Below are positions 1 through 6,419 of a stretch of 22,789 nucleotides of DNA, one piece after another. Under the pieces are notes generated by a model. It made no database searches, was not told the DNA's origin, and saw only the letters and a list, made by a program, of their open reading frames with translations. The position numbers and the translations under genes are program-made. Positions within the stretch are counted from its first letter, which is position 1. Each line of letters starts with the position of its first letter. Source of the DNA: Acidobacteriota bacterium (GTDB taxonomy: Bacteria; Acidobacteriota; Terriglobia; Bryobacterales; Bryobacteraceae); assembly GCA_023436715.1 (NCBI GenBank), contig JAEZIJ010000087.1, positions 1 through 22,789 on the forward strand. The letters are read 5' to 3'.

Positions 1-1461
1 TTTGGCTACGGAGCGGGGGCTTCGAACAACGGCAACCTCACCTCGCAGACGATCAAGGCCGACGGCAAGACCTTCAGCCAGAGCTACGGTTACGACCCGT
101 TCAACCGAGTGAGCAGCGCGCAGGAAGGGGCGAATTGGAGCCGGGCGTTCCGCTATGATGTGTGGGGGAATATGTGGGTAGAGAGCGGGACCGGGGTGCC
201 GGTCGATCCGTTCACGCCGCGGAATTCGGGCTGGTACAACGCGAAGAACCAGTTGGCGAACGCGGGGCTCAACACCGGCTATGACCTGGCGGGCAACCAG
301 GAGCGGATCGGCGGCTACACTAACACCTTCGATGGGGAGAACCGGCTGAAGACAAGCACCCTGAACAGCGTAACGGCGACGTATTATTATGACGGTGAAG
401 GCCGGCGGGTGAAGAAGGAGCGGCCGGCGGGGACGACGGTGTACGTCTACGACGCGGCCGGGCAGTTGGCGGCCGAGTACGGCGTGGTCGAGGCGGGCGA
501 GGTCTGCAAGACGTGCTATTTGAGTGGGGATCACCTGGGCTCGACGCGCCTGATGACGGACCAGACCGGGGGAATGAAGTCGCTGCATGATTTTCTGCCG
601 TTCGGGGAGGAAGTGCCGGCGGGAACCGGAGGGCGGAGCGCGACGTACTATCCGGCGAGCACGCTGGCGATCAACGATGGCACGACCCAGAAGTTCACCG
701 GCAAAGAACGGGATGGGGAGACGGGCCTCGATTACTTCGGGGCTCGATACTTCTCGGGGGCACAGGGACGGTTCACTTCACCGGATGAGTTCCAGGGAGG
801 CATCGTAGACCCATTCACGGGCCAGCAGGTCGGTCAGCCGGGTCCTCTACCGTACGCCGATATCTTCGATCCCCAAACGCTGAACAAGTACGCCTACGTT
901 CGGAACAATCCGCTGAGGTATGTGGACCCGGATGGACATTGCATTTGGGACCTGTGCATCGGCGAAGGTGCTGCGGTGTATGCCGCCGGCGCGGCGACGG
1001 TGGCGGTGGCCGGGTACTTGATGACGCCGCAAGGCAAAGAGTCGGCGCGTGCGGCGATTGAGGGCACGGGCCTGTTGATCAACAAGGCCGTGGAGGGCAT
1101 TGGAAACATCTTTCTGTCCGATGCACGACCAGGCACCAGGGGCAAGCCGGACCATCAGCAGACGGCAGGTGAAGAAGCGGAGAAGATCGGCGGCGAGCGA
1201 GAGGTACGCATCGACACGAAGGGTGGCGCAAAAGGGACCCGCGTTGCAGACGCCGCGAAGACTGAAGGCAACAAGGTTACCGATGTCGTTCAGGTCTATC
1301 GGCCAACGCCGAAGGGCAACATCCCGAAGCGCGAAGTCGATGCCGCCCGCGATATCGAAAAGGCAACTGGAGTCAAGCCCAGGATGGTCCCGGTGCGCCC
1401 GTACAAGCCGCCCCAGCCACCCAAGCCGAAGCTGCCGAACGAGTTGAACCAGGGGCAGTGA
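1..1461 (+). CDS. RHS repeat protein with variable C-terminal tip, 5' end outside window
   Basis: The reading frame is open from base 1, so this is the 3' part of a longer gene. The translation shows YD repeats (YGYDPFNRVSS, FRYDVWGNMW, GYDLAGNQERIGG, YVYDAAGQLAAEY), then DHLGSTRLMTD, and the RHS core FTGKERDGETGLDYFGARY, ending at NNPLRYVDPDGH (925-939). In RHS proteins the repeats form a shell around the C-terminal tip, and the variable toxin starts just after this motif. The tip here is about 173 residues (940-1458). It has a hydrophobic Gly/Ala stretch (about 961-1023), then a soluble part with KGTRVADAA, VVQVYRPTPKG and REVDAARDIEKATGVK, and a Pro-rich end. The soluble part loosely recalls nuclease-type tips, but the active site is not clear to me. 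RHS identity is firm; toxic activity is inferred. Confidence 0.9.
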   Translation, partial: FGYGAGASNNGNLTSQTIKADGKTFSQSYGYDPFNRVSSAQEGANWSRAFRYDVWGNMWVESGTGVPVDPFTPRNSGWYNAKNQLANAGLNTGYDLAGNQERIGGYTNTFDGENRLKTSTLNSVTATYYYDGEGRRVKKERPAGTTVYVYDAAGQLAAEYGVVEAGEVCKTCYLSGDHLGSTRLMTDQTGGMKSLHDFLPFGEEVPAGTGGRSATYYPASTLAINDGTTQKFTGKERDGETGLDYFGARYFSGAQGRFTSPDEFQGGIVDPFTGQQVGQPGPLPYADIFDPQTLNKYAYVRNNPLRYVDPDGHCIWDLCIGEGAAVYAAGAATVAVAGYLMTPQGKESARAAIEGTGLLINKAVEGIGNIFLSDARPGTRGKPDHQQTAGEEAEKIGGEREVRIDTKGGAKGTRVADAAKTEGNKVTDVVQVYRPTPKGNIPKREVDAARDIEKATGVKPRMVPVRPYKPPQPPKPKLPNELNQGQ

Positions 1462-1464
1462 TCC

Positions 1465-2025
1465 ATGGGCAGACAGATTCAGTTCCACATGCTTCCAGAG
1501 GATTGTGCCGCCTTCGTCACGTTCTTGGCAAAGCGTGATCCGGTAGTATTCACGTTCCGGGACTCGGACTCAGCGGAGGTCCAGGCAATCGCTGATCCGT
1601 GTGTTGAATCGAAGACGATTTCGGTTTGGAACCGGTCCCTGCTTCCGACCCTAGACCGCAAGTACATCGAGCACGCTGACCGCGGACCGTATTATCGAGT
1701 TGACGACTCACAGCCGGTTCTGGAGCTCTCCATGTCCCAATTGGCGGAGTGGGAGGGCCGGCCCGCCCTTGTACAAGGCCGCATCTGGGGCGCTTTCGAG
1801 TCAAACGATCCGCAATACGTCGCTTGGTTCAATGCCATCGTGCGTTGGATTCGAAAGAACTACGTCAAGGGCGAGATCTTGGGCGGCTATGTGGCACCAT
1901 CTGTCCAAGCGTGGCGCCGAAGGGGTGGGCTTCTGATGCCCATGTTCATTCCGCCCCTAACGGACGAATGGCGCGCATTCTTCGAGTCCCAACTGGCGCG
2001 CATCAAACCGCCTCGTTCGACTTGA
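1465..2025 (+). CDS. Hypothetical protein, candidate immunity partner of the RHS tip
   Basis: A 186-residue soluble protein with no signal peptide or membrane segment. It starts 3 bases after the RHS stop, with an SD-like AGGGG (1451-1455) inside the end of the RHS gene, so the two are probably translated together. The sequence is rich in Trp, Asp and Arg (for example FVTFLAKRDPVVFTF, YYRVDDSQPVLELS, AWFNAIVRWIRKNY, GGLLMPMFIPPLTDEW). I do not recognise a named family. In polymorphic toxin loci the gene directly after the tip normally encodes the cognate immunity protein, and that position is the only basis for the role given here. It could instead be a widespread RHS-associated accessory protein. 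Confidence 0.8.
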   Translation: MGRQIQFHMLPEDCAAFVTFLAKRDPVVFTFRDSDSAEVQAIADPCVESKTISVWNRSLLPTLDRKYIEHADRGPYYRVDDSQPVLELSMSQLAEWEGRPALVQGRIWGAFESNDPQYVAWFNAIVRWIRKNYVKGEILGGYVAPSVQAWRRRGGLLMPMFIPPLTDEWRAFFESQLARIKPPRST

Positions 2026-2285
2026 TCGGCGTGAACCATGGACCCCAGATCAAGTGACCTCGGATCGCTCACAGCGCTGGCGGGCTGGGTTTTCGGGCGC
2101 GCCGCGGCGATCATTCTGGCGGAGCTCTCCGGCGGTGCGGCGTCTTCGTCTTTGATCTTGCCAACCAGCACGGCGATGTCGGCGGCGACCTATGGTTACG
2201 ACGGTGCTCCGTGTCCGGCCTATCGGTATGACATCGCACAGGGCATAGTCGAGCTGTGCAGACTGGCGAATCGTGGGGCCGTCCA
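2026..2285. other. Non-coding or decayed spacer between RHS cassettes
   Basis: There is no convincing gene here. A plus-strand frame of 83 codons starts at 2038 but has no recognisable domain and unconvincing composition. The residues TYGYD (around 2188) resemble a YD-repeat scrap, which suggests that this is degraded RHS sequence brought in with the second cassette. Confidence 0.4.
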
Positions 2286-3133
2286 ATGAGGGAGTGCGTC
2301 TCCACACCCGGCTGCGGTGCGGCCTTGCCACTGTTTACCGGCAAAGAACGGGATGGGGAGACGGGCCTCGATTACTTTCTGGCGCGCTACTACTCGGCCG
2401 CGCAAGGACGTTTCACTTCACCGGACGAATTCAAGGGCGGCATCGTAGATCCATTCACGGGCCAGCAGGTCGGGCAGCCTGGACCGCCGCCATATGCAGA
2501 CATTACCGACCCGCAGACACTTAACAAGTATGTGTACGTGCGGAACAACCCCCTCCGTTATATCGATCCCGATGGTCATGCGCACGATGGCCCGTTTTCA
2601 CTAGTGCAAGATTGGCTGGACGTGATGGAGGTAAAACTCTCGGCGAGCGTTGGGGTAGCCGCCAAGGGGCAGTTTGGTGTAGGCGAGATCGGAGCCGAAG
2701 CGACGTTCATTGGAGTAGAGGGTAAATAGGTCTGGGCGGCGGCAATGCCGAGGCGAAGCTGCTGCACGGCGTCAAGGTGTTTGGCAAAGACGGGCCCGCT
2801 GCGGCGGAAGTCAACATAGGCGTACAGGGGTCCACAAGCGATGGTGTTTCGGCCGAAGCAAGCGCCCGCGCCACGGTCGCTACCGCCTCGGCGAAATTGG
2901 GCGTCCGCGCGACCACAGCAGGCGTCAAGCCAGTCTCAAATCTGGACGCGAAGGGAGATTTCAAAATCGGCGCTGAGGTTCGTCTGGGAGTGGGCGTCGG
3001 CGTGAGTATCAACGTCAGTCAAGGGGCCAGAGCTGCTCAAGCTACATCTCAGGCCGCCAAAACGACTCTGCAGGTGCTTACAAACTACTTGAAGGAGAAG
3101 CTGAAGAATCTTCAGCCGGGACGTGTAGAATGA
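2286..3133 (+). pseudogene. Displaced RHS core plus second C-terminal tip, frameshifted
   Basis: From about 2333 the sequence repeats the RHS core of the first gene: FTGKERDGETGLDYF, QGRFTSPDEF, GGIVDPFTGQQVGQPG, and NNPLRYIDPDGH ending near 2577. It lacks the upstream YD shell, so it is an orphan tip. The tip that follows is unrelated to the first and is rich in Gly, Ala and Val (ASVGVAAKGQFGVGEIGAEATFIGVEGK). The frame stops at TAG 2727-2729, but the next frame back continues the same pattern (IGLGGGNAEAKLLHGVKVFG and on to 3133). Re-reading the last A of AAA 2724-2726 gives a smooth join, VEGK-IGLGGG, so one A was probably lost from a run of four. The ATG at 2286 is the first start candidate without clear SD. 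A sequencing error or programmed slip is possible. Confidence 0.75.
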
Positions 3134-3561
3134 CCAGCAAGCAGCGTCGATGGCTGATCGTTGCGGGGGCCGCAGCATGCCTGATTCTGGCGCTCACGAC
3201 GCCCCTTATGGTACGCGCATGGAAGCAGGGTGGCAGATTCGAGCAGGCATTCCAAGACTTCTCATCTGCGATCCAATCCCAGGACTTCCAGTTGGCATAC
3301 GAAAACGCTGACCCTGCTTTCAAGGCGGCCACAACTTACCCGGAGTTCCTCGGAATTCACCGGGACTTGACCCGGCGGTTGGGAAGCCTAAAGACAATCA
3401 GCCATACGCGAACCATTGTCGACGGCAAAGGCGACCCGATGCAATGGGTCGCTTCGACTGATGCGACCCTGCAGTTTGCACAGGGTTCAGCGAGGTTTCG
3501 ATATTCGTTCCGCGAATCCGCAGGCAAGTGGCGGCTTCTCGGATTGAGGCCTCTGGAGTGA
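3130..3561 (+). CDS. Membrane-anchored small protein, candidate immunity for second tip
   Basis: A 143-residue protein whose ATG overlaps the last bases of the preceding RHS tip (ATGA type, 3130-3133), typical of translational coupling. The N-terminus has basic residues (MTSKQRRW) and one hydrophobic segment (LIVAGAAACLILALTTPLMV), so it is an inner-membrane anchor or an uncleaved signal. The remaining part (AFQDFSSAIQSQDFQLAYENADPAFKAATTYPEF, read in two pieces) and the C-terminal strands (RFRYSFRESAGKWRLLGLRPLE) look like an NTF2/DUF4019-type alpha+beta domain. The position suggests an immunity protein that acts at the membrane. The fold call is by eye, and the role is inferred. Confidence 0.75.
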   Translation: MTSKQRRWLIVAGAAACLILALTTPLMVRAWKQGGRFEQAFQDFSSAIQSQDFQLAYENADPAFKAATTYPEFLGIHRDLTRRLGSLKTISHTRTIVDGKGDPMQWVASTDATLQFAQGSARFRYSFRESAGKWRLLGLRPLE

Positions 3562-3812
3562 TGACATTTGATCGGCCTTGGCCGAACGAAACCGGCCTCG
3601 ATTACTTTGACTTCCGATACCACAGCATCGATATCGACCTCGGCAACTGGGCATCACCGAACCCGATTGGCAAACTGATCCACATCGGCGAGGTGCTTCA
3701 GCACAAGATCACTGGAACAACCACGAGCCAGGACGCGGTGCGCAAAATACTCATGGCAAATCCAACCGTCATGATCACGCCCAGTCCTGATCCGAAGTGG
3801 AATCGCCGGTAG
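3561..3812 (+). pseudogene. Third RHS mini-core plus short tip remnant
   Basis: The ATG at 3561 overlaps the previous stop as TGATG. The translation contains NETGLDYFDFRYHSIDIDLG and NWASPNPIG, a compressed match to the RHS core (ETGLDYFGARYFS...FTSPDE), but it has no YD repeats and no NNPLRYVDPDG motif. The last 45 or so residues (KLIHIGEVLQHKITGTTTSQ and onward) would be the tip and match nothing I know. At 83 codons it is far too short for a working RHS protein. I read it as the remains of an older displaced tip, although it may still be translated through coupling to the upstream gene. Confidence 0.6.
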
Positions 3813-3819
3813 GTGCCCT

Positions 3820-4029
3820 ATGAGGACAGCACTGTTTTCAGCGGTACTCTGCCTGCTTTTTGTTGCGTCGAGAAGGCTTACCGGTTCGGAACGGGTCGAA
3901 CGAAATCGGGTGCGATACGCTTACGGTTGTCCGGAGGCCGGTAGTGCCGAGCACCAATTCAGCGCCACCCAAAAAGTGATGGGTCTGAACCCGATTTCCA
4001 CCGATTTGGAACGTCTGCGAAACACGTAA
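3820..4029 (+). CDS. Short ORF with hydrophobic N-terminus, possible immunity remnant
   Basis: A 69-codon frame begins 7 bases after the third RHS remnant. Its start, MRTALFSAVLCLLFVAS, resembles a signal peptide or membrane anchor, as in the candidate immunity gene of the second cassette. The rest is Arg-rich and has no recognisable domain. By position it would be the third cassette's immunity gene, perhaps cut short. It may equally be chance coding in decayed DNA. Confidence 0.3.
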   Translation: MRTALFSAVLCLLFVASRRLTGSERVERNRVRYAYGCPEAGSAEHQFSATQKVMGLNPISTDLERLRNT

Positions 4030-4107
4030 GTTCGCTGCTGTGGCGCGCTGGCGAGTTTCGCGTCGGCAGAGCCGTCGTGACGAATCGCGCGGTTTGTCCC
4101 GGCAGCG

Positions 4108-4343
4108 GACACCATCGGCTACGACGCCGAGAACCGTCAGACCAAACCACCTGTACAACGAGCAACTTTGATGTTGAACTGGGCTGGTGCGCGAACAACA
4201 GGTAAGCGCGACACGTCGGCAACAATCCTCTGAGGTACCGAGACCCGCTGGGCCTTTACACGTGGGACTTGCGTGCAGTGCGGATTTCTTTGGCAGTTGC
4301 GCTCCTGCGCGAACTGCGGGTGCTTGAGATTACACGCCGGTAA
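4108..4343 (+). pseudogene. Fourth RHS scrap, decayed over two frames
   Basis: At 4111-4150 one frame reads TIGYDAENRQTKPP, a YD-repeat motif. A different frame from 4206 reads ARHVGNNPLRYRDPLGLYTW, the end of an RHS core, and runs to TAA 4341-4343 through a short unrelated tail. An in-frame TAA lies just before it at 4203. The core between these two motifs is largely missing. This is the most decayed unit of the series, and nothing here should give a functional product. Confidence 0.6.
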
Positions 4344-4434
4344 GAGTTAACGGTTTGAAAATAGTCGGAGATCTCGGGATGTTCGCCTTACGCCTCTGAT
4401 ATCCTGATATGGCAAAGCCGCAAACACACTCAGT

Positions 4435-4441
4435 GGAGAGG
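4435..4441 (+). promoter_or_regulatory. Shine-Dalgarno site for bfr
   Basis: GGAGAGG lies 8 bases before the ATG at 4450 and fixes the start of the bacterioferritin gene. Confidence 0.7.
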
Positions 4442-4449
4442 GCGTTTTC

Positions 4450-4920
4450 ATGAAGGGCAACAGCAAAATCATCGCAGCGCTCAACGAGGGCTTGAAAGCC
4501 GAGCTGACCGCGATCAACCAATACTTTCTGCACGGGGAGATGTGCCAGAACTGGGGCTACGACCGCCTCTACGAGCGCACAAAGAAGGAATCGATCGACG
4601 AAATGAAGCACGCCGAGAAGTTGATCGAGCGGATACTGTTCCTCGAAGGCACCCCGAATATGTCCGAGATGTTCCCGATCAAAATCGGCGGGAACGTCAA
4701 GGCGCAGTTGGAGAACGACCTGAGCCTGGAACTCGACGCCATTGCACGCTACAACGCGCAGATCAGGCTCTGCACCGACCTGGGCGACAACACCACTCGC
4801 GCGCTGATCGAGGAACTCCTGGCGGACGAGGAAGGGCACGTGGATTTCCTCGAGGCTCAGCTCCACCAGATCAAAGAAATCGGGATTGAGCGCTACCTCT
4901 CGCAGCAGATCGGAGGTTGA
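4450..4920 (+). CDS. bfr: Bacterioferritin
   Basis: A 156-residue iron-storage protein, the usual length for bacterioferritin. It forms 24-subunit cytoplasmic shells that oxidise Fe(II) and store it as a mineral core, with haem at subunit interfaces. The N-terminus MKGNSKIIAALNEGL and the segment ESIDEMKHAEKLIERILFLE are typical. All dinuclear ferroxidase ligands of the family are in place: E18, E51, H54, E94, E127 and H130. The haem-ligating methionine is M52, so this is a haem-type bacterioferritin rather than a plain ferritin. It appears to be a single-gene unit. Its 3' end overlaps the end of the opposite-strand patatin gene by 28 bases. No ferredoxin partner (bfd) is seen nearby. Confidence 0.96.
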   Translation: MKGNSKIIAALNEGLKAELTAINQYFLHGEMCQNWGYDRLYERTKKESIDEMKHAEKLIERILFLEGTPNMSEMFPIKIGGNVKAQLENDLSLELDAIARYNAQIRLCTDLGDNTTRALIEELLADEEGHVDFLEAQLHQIKEIGIERYLSQQIGG

Positions 4921-5765
4921 GCGTCCAGAGGCTTCCGCGCAAGCCAGGACAGAATACGCGGCAGGACGGCCCGCGCCGCCGTCTCGCCGCGGTCGATCAG
5001 CCTCTGGGCATTTTCGAATCCGTCCCAGGTCATGCCCGTGACATCAGGCTGAATTACGACGTTTGAGTACCGGCGCCAATCGCGTTCCGTGCGGGTCTGC
5101 ATGATCTGAAAACAGCGGTTCACGACTTGCAGCATGTTGCTGGGATCGAAACCATCTCCGTTCACCGGCAGGCAGACGGAAATGATGTGGGTGGCTCCCA
5201 TTTTCCGGAGAGCGGGGGCCGGTACTTCGCAGGCCATGGCGCCGTCAACCAGATGATGATCACGATAGCGAACGGGCTGGAACAGGCCGGGGTACGAACA
5301 GCTTGCGCGAATCGGCAACACAACGCTGCCGTGGTCGCGGAAGACTACGGGCCGGCCGCTGTTGAGGTCGGTCGCCAGAACCGCCAGCGGGGTGCGCATT
5401 TCTTCAAAACGGTAGACCTTGAGCAGGCGCGCGATGAAGCCGGCCATGCGGTCGCTGCCGGCCAGGCCGAGCCGGCTGAAGGTCCACCGGGCGATGTCCT
5501 TGAATTTCATCCCTTTTGCGATCGCGGCGATCTCGTCGACCGTGGTGCCGCTCGCATAGGCGGAGGCCACCAGGGCTCCTGCGCTCACCCCTGCGATCAT
5601 GGCGACGGGCACCTGGCTCTCTTCGAGAACCTTCAAAATGCCCAGGTGTGCGATGCCTCTCGCGAACCCGCCTCCCAGCGCAAGGCCGATCACCGGGCCG
5701 CATGCGGCCGGCGGTCTCCTGGCCCAGCGACGGAGTCCGGAAAGGATGTCCTTCGCCCCTCCCAT
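4893..5765 (-). CDS. Patatin-like phospholipase family protein
   Basis: A 290-residue protein of the RssA/NTE-type patatin family, Ser-Asp dyad acyl hydrolases that act on phospholipids or lysophospholipids. It shows the oxyanion glycine motif LALGGGFARGIAHLG (about 28-42), the nucleophile motif GVSAG with Ser61, and DGA with Asp174. IRASCSYPGLFQPV and HHLVDGAMACEVPAPAL are characteristic of the family. There is no signal peptide, so it is probably cytoplasmic or membrane-associated. The length fits the small bacterial type. The ATG at 5765 has no strong SD. Its stop lies inside the end of bfr. The physiological substrate cannot be told from the sequence. Confidence 0.92.
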   Translation of the reverse strand: MGGAKDILSGLRRWARRPPAACGPVIGLALGGGFARGIAHLGILKVLEESQVPVAMIAGVSAGALVASAYASGTTVDEIAAIAKGMKFKDIARWTFSRLGLAGSDRMAGFIARLLKVYRFEEMRTPLAVLATDLNSGRPVVFRDHGSVVLPIRASCSYPGLFQPVRYRDHHLVDGAMACEVPAPALRKMGATHIISVCLPVNGDGFDPSNMLQVVNRCFQIMQTRTERDWRRYSNVVIQPDVTGMTWDGFENAQRLIDRGETAARAVLPRILSWLARKPLDAQPPICCER

Positions 5766-5892
5766 CGTCTACCATCTATTTAGATGTACGGCGCAACAAC
5801 TAGGGTTGCACTCAGGTCGAATTCCTTGGGTACGAAGGTTGATCAAGCGATATGAGGCACCGGGCGAAAGAAGGGCTGAGAGGGCCTGTCGC

Positions 5893-6378
5893 TTGGAATT
5901 CCGCAGCGATCCGGACGGGTATGTCCACAACGCGAATAACCGAGTGGTACGGAGGGAAGACGGTACTCGCACCGAAATTCAGAGCACAGCGGGCATTGAC
6001 GTTTGGTCGATGGACGCATTGCTCGGCAACGGCTTTGGCACGTATGGAGCAGTCATCGCCCGAATGACGTTCGACTCCCACCTGCGACCGGTTGAGACGG
6101 TGTTCGAAGGATCTGTGCAGGAAGAACTCTCGAGAGTCCAGTACACCTGCGATGAGAGAGGCGATGTGGTTGAGGCCGTCCAATATTGCGGGCCCGGCCT
6201 GCGAGCGGCTTTGGCAGCGAAAGCAGGGATTTTCGAAGACGCCTTGCCGCATGAGCTTGCCCCATCGGGATCGGAGCAGGCCAGAGTGACACTACAGTAC
6301 GACGATGCGGGCCGGGTCACGGAGCAAGCGCTCTGGTTTGTTGGCCAACGGCGAATAATCGGTTATTACGACCAGTGA
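5893..6378 (+). CDS. Hypothetical protein with YD-repeat-like segments, start uncertain
   Basis: The frame is open to 6378 and looks coding in its second half. Two stretches resemble RHS/YD repeats: VQYTCDERGDVVEAVQYCG and LQYDDAGRVTEQALWFVG, the latter ending in RRIIGYYDQ. No ATG exists in frame between the start of the patatin gene (5765) and about 6013. I chose TTG 5893 because GAGAGG (5878-5883) lies 9 bases upstream, giving 161 residues. TTG 5839 and GTG 5944 are alternatives. The gene may be a 5'-truncated relic of a YD protein, or a small stand-alone relative of the RHS genes at the left end. No function is known to me. Confidence 0.55.
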   Translation: MEFRSDPDGYVHNANNRVVRREDGTRTEIQSTAGIDVWSMDALLGNGFGTYGAVIARMTFDSHLRPVETVFEGSVQEELSRVQYTCDERGDVVEAVQYCGPGLRAALAAKAGIFEDALPHELAPSGSEQARVTLQYDDAGRVTEQALWFVGQRRIIGYYDQ

Positions 6379-6419
6379 TTTGTCCACCGAGGACCTGTCC
6401 GTATTGAATGGGCTAATAC

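Noticed and set aside
847..1488. 213-codon minus-strand frame opposite the RHS tip
   Set aside because: It lies opposite conserved RHS core sequence and has no recognisable motif.
5127..5783. 218-codon plus-strand frame opposite the patatin gene
   Set aside because: It is antisense to all the patatin motifs and has no features of its own.
6414..6419. TAATAC immediately before the deacetylase ATG as a -10 element
   Set aside because: It touches the start codon, so transcription would begin inside the gene. It is probably chance.
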